Shown: positions 1 to 9,303 of the stretch, piece by piece
Numbering within the stretch: the first letter of the stretch is position 1
How the letters are laid out: every line of letters starts with the position of its first letter
Assembly (NCBI RefSeq): GCF_000612505.1
Contig: NZ_CP004078.1
Span: forward strand, 4,797,001 to 4,861,000
Direction: 5' to 3'
Origin: Paenibacillus sabinae T27
Lineage (GTDB): Bacteria; Bacillota; Bacilli; Paenibacillales; Paenibacillaceae
Length of the DNA stretch: 64,000 nt
Made by a program: the position numbers and the translations under genes
The notes under the pieces: generated by a model
What the model was told of the DNA's origin: nothing
What the model saw: only the letters and a program-made list of their open reading frames with translations
Database searches by the model: none

Positions 1-121
1 TTCACTTGATTTATGTATGCAAATTTATGAAAATATTAATGGAAAATAGAGGATTTTGAATGATAACATCGAATTTTAAAAGGCATTAATAACGTTGATA
101 TAGATGAATACGGAGGGCATA

Positions 122-1918
122 ATGCTGCGAAAAAACAACAATAAAGGCACCCACAACTCCACCTGGCTCAGGAGAAGCTCCTACGAAGAAATCCGTCCGC
201 AGCATCTGAACACCCAAAGCTTCAGTCCTCTATGGGGAGCCTCGAGAATTGCAGGTATTTATTTTATTATCGGATGTTTATGGATTCTGCTGACCGACAA
301 GGCCGTTTCCGCCCTCACCAGCAATGCCGATTTGATCGCCACAATCAATATGGTCAAGGGATGGTTCTTCGTTTTTATGACGGCACTTTTGATCTTTGTG
401 CTCATTCTTGAAACGCTTAAGCGAATTCGGAAGGTGGAAGAAGATTTAGAGGTATCCTATAAAAATCTGATGAACACCCATGAGAATCTGGAATCCGCAT
501 ACGAGGAGATCACGGCTACCGAAGAGGAGCTGCGGCAGCAGTATGATCAGTTGATCGAGAATCAGCGCAAGCTGAGCGATAGTGAAGAGAAAATGCAGCA
601 TCTGGCCTACCACGACCTGCTGACAGATCTTCCCAACAAACTGAATTTGTACGAGAACGGGGCAAATCTTCTCGCAGGCTCCAGAGGCAGTGCGGCCTTA
701 ATGTTCGTGGATATCGACAACTTTAAGTATATCAACGATACGATGGGCCATGGCTTCGGAGACCGTCTCATTGTAGAAGCCAGCAAGAAGCTGCTGTCCA
801 TCGTGGGAGATCACGGGGTTATATACCGGTTCGGAGGCGATGAATTTATTATTCTTCTCCATTCCCTGACGGACAAGGGAGAGGCTGGTATGATGGCGTC
901 CCGCATTCTGGCCGGACTTAAAGAGGCCGTCGATATCGACAACAGTCTGGTTCACATCAGCACCAGTGTTGGAATCAGCCTCTATCCCGATCATGGCAGC
1001 GATATTATGGAGCTGGTCAAGCGGGCGGACATCGCCATGTACAAGGCAAAAGAAGCGGGCAAAGGCAACTTTATCGTGTTCGATAACCCCCTGAATGATA
1101 CATTTGCCGAACGAATGAACATTGAGAAGCAGCTATACACCGCGATGGAACGGAATGAGTTCGACCTCTATTATCAGCCCCAGGTGGATCTGGCACTGAA
1201 CAAGGTGACCGGTCTGGAAGCACTCCTACGCTGGAACAGCCCCGAACTGGGACCTGTCTCTCCATTTAAATTTATCAAAGTAGCCGAGGATTCGCATTTG
1301 ATTATTCCTTTGGGAAGCTGGGTTCTGCGCAAAGCCTGCGCATTTTTGAAGAAGCTTCATGAGCAGGGCTTCGAACATTTGACCATGTCCATCAACATTT
1401 CGATGCTGCAGTTGCTGCAAACCGATTTTAATGAGGTTGTCCTGGACACGCTGCATTCCTCCGGGCTTGAGCCCGATTATCTGGAACTGGAGATCACGGA
1501 GTCCATATTGATCCAATCGTATGAGCATGTCGGCACCAAACTGAACGAACTGAGAGAAAAAAACATCAAAATTGCGCTGGATGATTTCGGGACCGGGTAT
1601 TCTTCTTTAAGCTATCTGACCCATCTGCCGATCTCCACATTAAAAATCGACAAGTCCTTTATCGACTCCATTCCGGCGGAAACGAATCAGGCAATACTGC
1701 TCGAACAAATGTTGATGATCGGCAAACGGATGAACATGTGCGTCATTGCGGAGGGCGTAGAAAGAGCGGAGCAGCTGGCCTATTTGCAGGAGCAGGGCTG
1801 CGACAAAATCCAGGGTTATCTGTTCAGCAAACCACTTGCCGCGAAAGAAGTGGAGCGGTTGTTGGCTGGCTGGGAATGCTCCGGACTGTTCTTTTCCAAA
1901 TCGACAGAAACTTGCTGA
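122..1918 (+). CDS. Membrane-anchored GGDEF-EAL protein (c-di-GMP synthesis/hydrolysis)
   Basis: Probable bifunctional c-di-GMP enzyme. About 40 N-terminal residues are followed by two membrane segments (roughly residues 41-58 and 80-97), a charged coiled-coil linker (104-160), a GGDEF domain and an EAL domain. The diguanylate cyclase signature GGDEF is intact near residue 240. The phosphodiesterase motifs EALLRW (about 366), ITESIL, DDFGTGYSS (about 487), KIDKSF and EGVE are all present, so hydrolysis looks possible. No RxxD inhibitory site is obvious before GGDEF. I chose the ATG at 122 because GGAGG lies 6-10 bases before it; an upstream in-frame ATG at 104 has no such site. The net activity cannot be told from sequence. 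It is a single-gene unit closed by a terminator. The c-di-GMP link to the pili and flagella in this window is inference. Confidence 0.93.
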   Translation: MLRKNNNKGTHNSTWLRRSSYEEIRPQHLNTQSFSPLWGASRIAGIYFIIGCLWILLTDKAVSALTSNADLIATINMVKGWFFVFMTALLIFVLILETLKRIRKVEEDLEVSYKNLMNTHENLESAYEEITATEEELRQQYDQLIENQRKLSDSEEKMQHLAYHDLLTDLPNKLNLYENGANLLAGSRGSAALMFVDIDNFKYINDTMGHGFGDRLIVEASKKLLSIVGDHGVIYRFGGDEFIILLHSLTDKGEAGMMASRILAGLKEAVDIDNSLVHISTSVGISLYPDHGSDIMELVKRADIAMYKAKEAGKGNFIVFDNPLNDTFAERMNIEKQLYTAMERNEFDLYYQPQVDLALNKVTGLEALLRWNSPELGPVSPFKFIKVAEDSHLIIPLGSWVLRKACAFLKKLHEQGFEHLTMSINISMLQLLQTDFNEVVLDTLHSSGLEPDYLELEITESILIQSYEHVGTKLNELREKNIKIALDDFGTGYSSLSYLTHLPISTLKIDKSFIDSIPAETNQAILLEQMLMIGKRMNMCVIAEGVERAEQLAYLQEQGCDKIQGYLFSKPLAAKEVERLLAGWECSGLFFSKSTETC

Positions 1919-1942
1919 ATATGCCGGGTGTCCGGCAGTTCC

Positions 1943-1969
1943 CCCTCATGTGCATGAGGGTATTTTTTT
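1943..1969 (+). terminator. Rho-independent terminator of the GGDEF-EAL gene
   Basis: A perfect 8-bp stem (CCCTCATG/CATGAGGG, 2-base loop) is followed by a run of seven T residues, 24 bases after the stop codon. Confidence 0.85.
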
Positions 1970-1980
1970 GCGTAAAAATA

Positions 1981-2022
1981 GAGCGGGGCTTCTCCCGGTA
2001 AAATACCAGGGAATCCCCGCTC
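1981..2022 (-). terminator. Terminator of the RND exporter gene
   Basis: Read on the minus strand, a GAGCGGGG/CCCCGCTC stem with an internal CCCTGG/CCGGGA pairing is followed by TATTTTTA. It lies about 90 bases beyond the exporter stop codon. Confidence 0.7.
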
Positions 2023-2110
2023 CGCAATTCATTTCTTCCGCCCTGACACAGGATGCCGGTTCGGCAAGGTCCCGTGAGGCGGTTATTTAAAAGGTCCGTT
2101 ACAGGTCCGG

Positions 2111-5100
2111 TTAATTCGTGCCTGCCGCTGGATAAGCCGCCGGTTTCAGCGCTTTTTTGCGCTGCTTCGCCGACTTGCGGAAGTAGAACAGCTCGTAAAC
2201 GGCAGGCACGATAATCAGTGTAAGCACCGTGGCTGCGGTCAAGCCGCCGACGACCACGATGGCCAGACTTTGCGAGACGATGCTGCCCTGCTCAGAATGG
2301 CCGAACAGCAGCGGCAGCATCGCGCAGATCGTCGCGATGGCCGTCATCAGAATCGGCCGCATCCGCGTTCCCGCCGCTTCGAGAATCGCATCACGGATGC
2401 TCATGTGCGCTTCATTCTGCTTGACGCGGTCAATCAGCACAATCGCGTTCGTGACCACAATACCGATCAGCATCAGCGCGCCGAATACGGCGGTGAAATC
2501 GGGGGTCACTCCCGATACCAGCAGACCGACGACGGCGCCGATGGCCGCGAGCGGCAGCGAGAACATGATCGCCAGCGGAGCGCGAAGCGTCTTGAAGGTG
2601 ATCACCATAATCAGGTAGACGAGACCGATTGAAATGAGCGCCGTCATCCCGAGGTCTTTGAAATCGCCCGCCTGGTCGGCGGAGGCGCCGCCCGAGATGA
2701 TGGTTACGCCTTCCGGCAGCTTGACGCTGTCGGTTTCTTTTTTGATCGAGGCCCCGATTTCGGATACCTTCTTCGGATCAACTTCAGCCGTAATGCGAAC
2801 GTAAGGCTTGCCTTCTTTGCGGTACAGCATGGCCGGTTCTTCCCGAACCTCCAGGCTGGCCAGCTGCGACAGCGGCTTCGGACCGGTGGAAGTCATCAGC
2901 GTAATATTCTGCAGGTCCGCCTGAGACTTCGGCTCGGCCAGAGGCGACAGTACAACCGATGCCGGAGAGCCGTTCAGCTGCATCTCCCCAATCGGGATCG
3001 GATTCAGCACAGCAGCGAGCTGCATCGAAATTTCCTGTGCGTTGACTTGCGCCGGATTCACGTTGAAGGCAAAGACCGGCTTCGTATCCTCCATATTGCT
3101 GGAGATTTTTTGAATGCCGTCAATGGTCTTGACCTTATCCATAACCTGACCCGCCGCCGCAGTAACCTTGGACAGATCTTCGCCGGCGATATCAACGTAC
3201 TCGCTCGTCGTAGCCGAGCCCATGATGCTCGCCTCGTTGGCTGTCAGCGTAGCACCATCAAATGTTTTTTGCATGCCGCGGACCGCATCAATGAACGCCT
3301 GGCCGTCAACATTTTTCTTCAAAGCCACGGTAAAGTTGACTACGGTAGCCGAGGATACGCTGCCCCATTTAGCGGAATCGGCGCTGTTCCCGGACTGCAT
3401 GAGCACTGTCTCTGCTTGAGGCAGCTTCATCAGATCCTGCTCCAGACGCTTGCCCTGATCAAGCACCTCGGCCACCGGTGTGTCATTCGGATATTTCATC
3501 TCCACCGATACAAAGCTTGCATCGGAAGCGTCAAGAGCGCCCTTCGGCATGTTCATATAAGCAGCGATGGAAGACACCAGAATAATCAGTCCCAGCGACA
3601 GCGACACCCACTTATGGTTCAGGTTCCACTTCAGGAAGCGCTGGAAGCCCTTGGACGGATCGTGCTCTTTCATCGAGGTGTTCCGCAGTAGCACAGAGCT
3701 GAGGAGTGGAACGACAGTCAATGCGACCACAAGCGATGTCAGCAGCGAATACGTAACCGTTAGTGCAAAAGGCAGCAGGAACGCCTGCAGACCGCCGCGC
3801 AGCAGGCCCATCGGCAGGAAGACGGCAACGGTCGCAACCGTCGAGGACGTAATCGCCCGAGCCACCTCTTTGGTCGCACTGATCATCATGTCAACGGAGA
3901 AGGACTCTTTCTGCAATCTGCGGTAAATGTTCTCGATCACGACAATGCTGTCGTCGACCAGACGGCCGACCGCAACGGCTACCCCGCCAAGCGTAATAAT
4001 GTTCAGGGTAATTCCCGAGATATCGAGCAGGTATAGCGTAACGGCCAGCGACAGCGGAATGGAAACGGCCGTCACGAGCGTTGCCCGCAGATTGCGCAGG
4101 AACAGCAGAATGACGATCGTGGCAAACAAGGCGCCTAATAGCACTTCCCGCATCATGCTGTTTACGGAATCGACGACCATATCCGAGGTGCTGAATACGA
4201 CCGCGGCTTCGGTTCCCTTCACATCCTTATTGATGCTGTCCACCGCATCCCTAACCTTATTGCCTACGGCGACCGCGTTGGCATTGGCCTCCTTCGTCAC
4301 AACCGCAAACAGCACATCCTTGCCGTTCGAGCGGCTGACGCTTTCCTGATCGCTCTTCTCCTGAACCGTCGCAATATCCTGCAGCGTTACTCCGGGAGAG
4401 ACCGGCAGCTTCTTCAAGGTATCGATACTATCAATAGAGGATACGACGCTGACGCTTCCCGTCTGGCCGCCAAGCGTCTGCTCCCCGATGGATGCCGACA
4501 CGGTTCGGCCCTGAAGCAGGCCGGTAATTTGCTGGACGGATACTTTCTTCTCCGCCATCAGACGGGGGTCCAGCTTCACCGTCACCTGAGGCGCGGTCTT
4601 ACCGTACAACGCGACATTTGCAACTCCCTCGATCTTTTGAAGCTCGGGAATAATCGTAGTCTCCGCAAGTTTCAGATTCTCTTTGGTGATTCCCTGATCG
4701 AACGCGAGCGTAACCTGGGAGACCGGAATCATCGAGGTATTCAACTGCAGCACGAACGGCTTCATCACCCCTTGCGGGAATTGCAGCGAATCGACTGCTT
4801 TCTGCACTTCCTGCGCGGCATCCTTCATATTTGTCTTGGAATCGAAATTAAGGTCCACTTTTGTAAAGCTGTCTCCCGAGGTAGACGTCATGCCCGTCTT
4901 GCCTTTAACCGTGGACACGGCCGCTTCGATCGGCTTGGTTACCTTCTCTTCCATCGAATGCGCATCCTGTCCGGGACCGAGCGCCGTTATCGTCACCTGC
5001 GGATTATCCGCCTCCGGCATGAACTCCATCGGCAATGAGCTGTAGCTCATCACTCCCACGACGAGCGCCATCACAATTAGCAGCCCTGCGGCTGCTTTAT

Positions 5101-5131
5101 TGCCGAACGCCCATTTTGTCAACCATGTCAT
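2111..5131 (-). CDS. RND-family efflux transporter (AcrB/SwrC type)
   Basis: An inner-membrane RND exporter of 1,006 residues, the usual size of the HAE1/AcrB and Bacillus SwrC (YerP) group. The sequence shows the RND pattern: an N-terminal helix (MTWLTKWAF...), a large extracytoplasmic domain, a block of helices, a second periplasm-like domain and a final helical block. The family-typical motif with two adjacent acidic residues (VGRLVDDSIVVIENI) that carries the proton-relay aspartates is present, as is a late SGVTPDFTAVFGALMLIGI-type segment. I start at the ATG at 5131, preceded by AAGGAGAA at proper spacing; an in-frame extension to 5212 adds 27 polar residues without a better site. No membrane-fusion partner or outer-membrane channel lies next to it, as expected in a monoderm. 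Substrate is unknown; SwrC exports surfactin and other amphiphiles, but nothing here fixes that. Confidence 0.92.
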   Translation of the reverse strand: MTWLTKWAFGNKAAAGLLIVMALVVGVMSYSSLPMEFMPEADNPQVTITALGPGQDAHSMEEKVTKPIEAAVSTVKGKTGMTSTSGDSFTKVDLNFDSKTNMKDAAQEVQKAVDSLQFPQGVMKPFVLQLNTSMIPVSQVTLAFDQGITKENLKLAETTIIPELQKIEGVANVALYGKTAPQVTVKLDPRLMAEKKVSVQQITGLLQGRTVSASIGEQTLGGQTGSVSVVSSIDSIDTLKKLPVSPGVTLQDIATVQEKSDQESVSRSNGKDVLFAVVTKEANANAVAVGNKVRDAVDSINKDVKGTEAAVVFSTSDMVVDSVNSMMREVLLGALFATIVILLFLRNLRATLVTAVSIPLSLAVTLYLLDISGITLNIITLGGVAVAVGRLVDDSIVVIENIYRRLQKESFSVDMMISATKEVARAITSSTVATVAVFLPMGLLRGGLQAFLLPFALTVTYSLLTSLVVALTVVPLLSSVLLRNTSMKEHDPSKGFQRFLKWNLNHKWVSLSLGLIILVSSIAAYMNMPKGALDASDASFVSVEMKYPNDTPVAEVLDQGKRLEQDLMKLPQAETVLMQSGNSADSAKWGSVSSATVVNFTVALKKNVDGQAFIDAVRGMQKTFDGATLTANEASIMGSATTSEYVDIAGEDLSKVTAAAGQVMDKVKTIDGIQKISSNMEDTKPVFAFNVNPAQVNAQEISMQLAAVLNPIPIGEMQLNGSPASVVLSPLAEPKSQADLQNITLMTSTGPKPLSQLASLEVREEPAMLYRKEGKPYVRITAEVDPKKVSEIGASIKKETDSVKLPEGVTIISGGASADQAGDFKDLGMTALISIGLVYLIMVITFKTLRAPLAIMFSLPLAAIGAVVGLLVSGVTPDFTAVFGALMLIGIVVTNAIVLIDRVKQNEAHMSIRDAILEAAGTRMRPILMTAIATICAMLPLLFGHSEQGSIVSQSLAIVVVGGLTAATVLTLIIVPAVYELFYFRKSAKQRKKALKPAAYPAAGTN

Positions 5132-5343
5132 TATTAATTTCTCCTTCCACTCCCCAGTATTGGTGATGCTCTTGCTGTTTGTTTCTTGGTATGTATGATC
5201 AGCTTTTCTCATGATTCAGTTTAGTTTCTTTCCGGCAGGCTTAAAACCGTCGGACGGCGGGTTTGATTCTCAGCCTCTGGACGGAGAACTTCCCCTACCA
5301 AAGGATGGGACGTGCTGCATGAATATGCGAAGCGGACCGCTCA

Positions 5344-6243
5344 TCATGAGGGCAGTCTCCACTCCTCTACCCAACGCCGCGCAAGCTCGATGAATTTATG
5401 GGCTGCCGGTGAAGCTTGCTTCCGTGAAGGAACAACGATTCCAAGCGACCGGGAGCAGGGTATTTCCAATTCCAGCATGGCGACCCGGGAGCCGCGGCTC
5501 TTCAGGATCATCTCGGAGATAATGCTGATCCCCAGTCCGTTCTCGACCATGGCAATAATGGCGTAATCATCGCCGGCGAGGAATTGCACGCGGGGCTGGC
5601 AGGGAAGCTTCTGGAGCACGCGCCTGACGTCTTGATCACAGCCTGGGGTAGGCATGATAAAAGATTCCTGCTCCATCTGGGCGAACGTAATCCGTTCCAT
5701 TCCGCTAAGTTGATGCTCCTCCGGTACGATACACACCATCCGGTCCTCTCTAAGCGGTATGATCTCAAAATTGCCCAAAGCGGGGAGGGACATGAAGCCG
5801 AGATCGATCGTGCCGTTCTTAAGCCCATCCTCGATCTCCTCAAAATCGCCGTTCACGAGCCTGATTTCAATCCGGGGATGCTCCTCCCGAAAGCGGCGCA
5901 TGATTCCCGGCAGCCAATTGATGGAGATGCTGGAGAAGGTGCCGATCCGGATCATCCCGGCTTCAATTCCATGGATGGCCGCAACCTCCTGCTTGAGCTG
6001 TTCGTGACAGCCAAGCATATTCCGTACATGCTTCAATACACGCTCGCCATTCGCCGTTAAACGCACCCCCGTCCGGTTCCGGATCATCAGGACGCAGCCG
6101 AGCTCGTCTTCAAGACTGCTGAGAGCATGGCTGATTGCGGACTGGGTAAGGCCAAGGGTTTCGGCGGCCCGGGCAAGGCTTCCCAAATCAACAATGGTTT
6201 GAAAGACCTCATATTTGAGCAGGCTCAATGATCCCGCCTCCAT
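5344..6243 (-). CDS. LysR-family transcriptional regulator
   Basis: A typical LysR regulator of 299 residues: an N-terminal winged helix-turn-helix (residues about 6-65, with GSLARAAETLGLTQSAISHALSSLE) and a C-terminal periplasmic-binding-like effector domain (about 95-290). It is divergent from the EamA transporter gene at 6399, with about 155 bases between the coding regions, so the transporter is the natural candidate target (inference). The ATG at 6243 overlaps the GGAGG motif; a TTG at 6228 with GGAGG 8 bases upstream would start at MSLLKYEVFQ and is the better-supported alternative, giving 294 residues. The effector is not recognisable. Confidence 0.92.
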   Translation of the reverse strand: MEAGSLSLLKYEVFQTIVDLGSLARAAETLGLTQSAISHALSSLEDELGCVLMIRNRTGVRLTANGERVLKHVRNMLGCHEQLKQEVAAIHGIEAGMIRIGTFSSISINWLPGIMRRFREEHPRIEIRLVNGDFEEIEDGLKNGTIDLGFMSLPALGNFEIIPLREDRMVCIVPEEHQLSGMERITFAQMEQESFIMPTPGCDQDVRRVLQKLPCQPRVQFLAGDDYAIIAMVENGLGISIISEMILKSRGSRVAMLELEIPCSRSLGIVVPSRKQASPAAHKFIELARRWVEEWRLPS

Positions 6244-6282
6244 AGATGAATTTTATTCAAGAATACCTTTATACACATTCAA

Positions 6283-6311
6283 TTTATTTAATCTAAATCC
6301 AGTTTTATACT
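6283..6311 (+). promoter_or_regulatory. Candidate promoter of the EamA transporter gene
   Basis: A TATACT -10 (6306-6311) stands 17 bases from a weak TTTATT -35 (6283-6288) in the intergenic region shared with the LysR gene. The weak -35 fits activator-dependent transcription, but this is only a pattern match. Confidence 0.35.
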
Positions 6312-6398
6312 AACCTTAGAACAAGGAGGTGTCCAGCACCGATTTCCAAAAGGTGGATTTCCTTGGTACATTCCACTAACCCAAAGGAGCCGGTTACG

Positions 6399-7322
6399 AT
6401 GAAACAAAGAAACGCCGATTTACTGATGATGCTTGTCACGTTGAGCTGGGGCTCCTCGTATCTGTTTATGAAGAACGGATTGAATTCAGTCTCACCGTTT
6501 AATCTGGTCGCCCTTCGGTTTCTCCTGGCCTTCATCCTGTGTGGGGCTATATGGTTTAAGCGGCTGCGCCTGGCGGATAAAAGGACGCTCGGTTATTCCT
6601 TGGTGCTCGGCTTTCTGTTGTTCGCCGTGTCCGCCTCCGTCATTTTCGGCCTTCGCAGCACGTCAACATCCCATGCCGGCTTTCTCGCCAGTCTAACGGT
6701 CATTTTCGTTCCCGCCTTGTCGGTGGTTGTACTGAACCAAAAGCCGGGAGCGAGGCTTATAGCTGGCGCATGCGTGACGATGACCGGCATCGGGCTGCTG
6801 ACACTCAGCGGGCCCATGAGCGTAAAGCCGGGCGATTTATTATGCATCCTTGCCGCACTGCTGTACGCCGTCCATATCCTGGTGACGGGAGCGGCGGCCA
6901 AGGTTGCCGATCCGCTGAATCTCGGAATTCTGCAGCTGGGGTTCGCCGGGGGCCTCGGCTTGTTGTTCTCTTTCCTGTTCGAGTCGCCCCAGGTCCCTGT
7001 AACCCTGGAAGGCTGGATCTCCGTCCTGATGCTCAGCGTTGTGTGCAGCGCGGCGGGCTACATCATTCAATCGATCGCGCAAAAGTATACGACACCGACC
7101 CATACGGGACTTATTTTTGCACTGGAGCCTGTGTTTGCCGCCGCTTTCGCCTACGTCTTTGCCGATGAACACCTCTCCGTACGCGGCTATATCGGAGCGG
7201 CGCTGATTCTATCGGGATTATTTATTGCAGAGATGCAGCGTGGGCGCACGAGTCCCAAGGGGATGAAATCCGCCACTACAAGCAAGCCGCCGGGGATGGC
7301 GTTCAAATCGGCAAAGAATTGA
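6399..7322 (+). CDS. EamA (DMT) family transporter
   Basis: A 307-residue drug/metabolite transporter. It has about ten hydrophobic helices arranged as two EamA repeats (roughly 8-140 and 155-285), with the family features LSWGSSYLFMKNGL near the start and LVALRFLLAF. Members export amino acids, metabolites or drugs; the substrate here is not predictable. The start at 6399 is set by AAAGGAG 9 bases upstream; an ATG-like start at 6363 lacks a site. The polar tail (about 20 residues after the last helix) is lysine/serine rich. The gene converges with the antiporter remnant at 7347 with only about 25 bases between them. Confidence 0.92.
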   Translation: MKQRNADLLMMLVTLSWGSSYLFMKNGLNSVSPFNLVALRFLLAFILCGAIWFKRLRLADKRTLGYSLVLGFLLFAVSASVIFGLRSTSTSHAGFLASLTVIFVPALSVVVLNQKPGARLIAGACVTMTGIGLLTLSGPMSVKPGDLLCILAALLYAVHILVTGAAAKVADPLNLGILQLGFAGGLGLLFSFLFESPQVPVTLEGWISVLMLSVVCSAAGYIIQSIAQKYTTPTHTGLIFALEPVFAAAFAYVFADEHLSVRGYIGAALILSGLFIAEMQRGRTSPKGMKSATTSKPPGMAFKSAKN

Positions 7323-7346
7323 AGGCTTCCCGAATGAAAGTAGGAG

Positions 7347-8506
7347 CTACCCTTCCTGCCCCGGTTTGACCTTCTCGCGGAACATGCCTTTCAGCATCGG
7401 CGGGGTCACGAGCGTTGTCAGGATGACGACAATAATAACCGAGGTAAAATAGTCCGGATGCAGCAGTCCGTTCCCGAGTCCCATCGCCGCAATGATCAAG
7501 GCCACTTCTCCCCGGGAAATCATCCCCGCGCCGATAGCTATATGGAGGAGTGATTGTTAAATCCGGTCAGACGCGCGCCGAGGGCGCCACCGAGCAGCTT
7601 GCTCAGCACCGCCACAATTGACAGCGCAACGACAAAGCCGATCTGGCCGCCGACGCCTTCGAACGAGACATTCAGCCCGATGCTGACAAAGAACACCGGA
7701 ACGAACATGGCGTAGGCGATCGGCTCCAGCTTTTCCTGAACGTTGTGTTTATAGTTGGTCTGCGAGACGGCGATCCCTGCGGCGAAAGCGCCGATAATGC
7801 CGGCCATTCCGGTCCATTCGGCGAACCAGGAATACGCAAAGCAGATGACCAGCGCGATGCTGACGGTCGCTTCCGTAACTTTTAACGGTGCCAGCCACTT
7901 GAGCATCCGGGGAACGATCAGCCAGCCGGCAAGGAGGGCGACGGCAAAAAAGAGCAGCTTTTTACCGATGAGCAGTCCAAGGGAGATCGATTCCCCCTCG
8001 CCGAAAAGACTCATAAGCACTGCAAGCATAATCACAACCAGAATATCGTCAACCACCGCCGCGCCCAGAATCGTCGAGCCTTCCCGGGAATTCAGCTTGT
8101 TCATGTCTTTGAGCACCTGGGCGGAAATGCTGACGGAGGTCGCGCTCAAGATCGCCCCCAGGAACAGCGCATGCATATAGGAGAAGCCGAACAGCTCCGC
8201 AATGCCCATGCCTCCAAAGAGCGGGAGGATGATTCCTCCCACAGCGACGGCAATGGACGACTTCCAGCTTCGCCGCAGCTGGTCCAAATCCGTCTCAAGC
8301 CCCGCGATGAACATCAGCAGAAGCAGGCCGATCTCGGACATAAAATGAATAAATTCCCCGTCCCGAATCCATCCCAGCACCGCCGGGCCGAGCACGATTC
8401 CCACAATCAGCTTGCCGAGCACGGCTGGCTGGCCCAGGCGCACCGCAAGATCTCCGACCAGCTTGGTGGACAGCAATATCAGCAGCAAGGTTAAAATAAA
8501 TTCCAT
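7347..8506 (-). pseudogene. CPA2 cation:proton antiporter, interrupted by a frameshift
   Basis: A Na+(K+)/H+ antiporter of the monovalent cation:proton antiporter-2 family (Kef/NapA/GerN-like), cytoplasmic membrane. The first 322 codons (8506 to 7538) encode about ten helices with the family features RLGQPAVLGKLIVGIVLGP, FIAGLETDL, a GAAVVDD aspartate pair and GAFAAGIAVS, then hit TAG. The missing end is present in another frame: IAIGAGMISRGEVALII continues through NGLLHPDYFTSVIIVVILTTLV to a stop at 7347. At the junction the minus strand reads TCC ATATAG CT. Removing one TA restores an uninterrupted 385-residue protein of normal length. So either a TA duplication inactivated the gene, or it is a sequence error. 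No downstream partner gene is present. Confidence 0.85.
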
Positions 8507-8577
8507 CGATCAACGCTCCAATTCTTAGTAAGATGGGAAAAGCCAGAGGATTTGCACAAAAATGCCCTGAAAACGGC

Positions 8578-8604
8578 AAAAAGGAGCCCTTGGTGACAGG
8601 CTCC
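8578..8604 (-). terminator. Hairpin plus T-run inside the antiporter leader
   Basis: Read on the minus strand, a GGAGCC/GGCTCC stem with a 10-base loop is followed by TTTTT. It lies between the candidate promoter at 8638-8665 and the antiporter start codon at 8506, so it would terminate the leader transcript before the gene. That position suggests conditional attenuation, but no known riboswitch class is recognised. Confidence 0.5.
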
Positions 8605-8637
8605 TCCATAAAAGGATAGTTTATTCGGTTTTTTTAA

Positions 8638-8665
8638 ATTATCCCTATAAATATACCCTTGTCTA
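8638..8665 (-). promoter_or_regulatory. Candidate promoter for the antiporter gene
   Basis: On the minus strand TAGACA (8665-8660) and GATAAT (8643-8638) are separated by 16 bases. The predicted leader is about 125 bases long and contains the hairpin at 8578-8604. Confidence 0.45.
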
Positions 8666-8798
8666 GAATCATTGTAAAGAGTAGAAGCAAACGGGCTGGA
8701 TAATCTCCTATGGCCGCACATTTAAAATCAAGCCGTTCAGATTTCGAAAAGCTCCACCATTGAGGGCCCTAAGTTTGTTATGATTTTTAGTTCAGCGG

Positions 8799-9020
8799 CC
8801 TGCAAACCGGCTAAACAGCGTCTTGCAAACCGGCTAATGTGCAGGTTTTTTCGATCAGAAGTGTTTGTTAGCAGAAAAAGCCTCCGATTGTGCAGGAATT
8901 TATGGCTGTTCCAACTGCATTCGAGGTTAAGCGAGTAAAAAACTGCATCTTTTCAGGTATTTTATTCAGTGAGGGTTCTACGTTAGAGAAAAGATGTACA
9001 ATTTCAGGTTTTCTGCATCA
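8799..9020 (+). repeat. Dispersed intergenic repeat, copy 1 (CAGG boxes at 51/61-base spacing)
   Basis: This gene-free stretch carries CAGG boxes at 8842, 8893, 8954 and 9005, spaced 51, 61 and 51 bases. Each is followed by a T-rich run (GCAGGTTTTTT, GCAGGAATTT, TCAGGTATTTT, TCAGGTTTT). The same architecture and much of the intervening sequence recur at 40757-40940 and, inverted, at 15459-15590. A 14-bp direct repeat TGCAAACCGGCTAA (8801-8814 and 8824-8837) precedes the first box. Beyond the repeat nothing gene-like is seen from 8666 to 9192; a 62-codon frame at 8890 lies wholly inside the repeat and is not credited. Confidence 0.6.
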
Positions 9021-9195
9021 TTTGGTTCATCACGCCTCGCCGAACCTCGTACATAAAACAACTTCTCGACCTTCCTGATTCCTACGCTGCTCCAGAAGGC
9101 CCTTTCGTTCTGTGGTTCTGCTCCGCAAATGGTACTAAGGTAAATGCTGCTGGCGCTTCCACAACATTCATACTGATCATCACCCTAAAATGACA

Positions 9196-9238
9196 AAGAA
9201 CGCCCCGGCCACTCGGTGGAATGGATCAGGACGTTCTT
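9196..9238 (-). terminator. Possible terminator of the ABC exporter operon
   Basis: An AAGAACG/CGTTCTT stem with a long, partly pairing loop is followed on the minus strand by TTGTCATTTT. It sits about 65 bases past the permease stop codon. Confidence 0.45.
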
Positions 9239-9303
9239 CGTCTCATACATTGTGGTTGACGTAAAATTGATCATTACGCTATTACAGCTGCAAGCAAGCT
9301 GCT

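Noticed and set aside
6329..6379. 17-codon leader peptide before the EamA gene (GTG start)
   Set aside because: The GTG overlaps the AAGGAGG that would serve it, and no attenuator hairpin follows.
8890..9078. 62-codon frame
   Set aside because: Lies inside a dispersed repeat whose other copies do not keep the frame.
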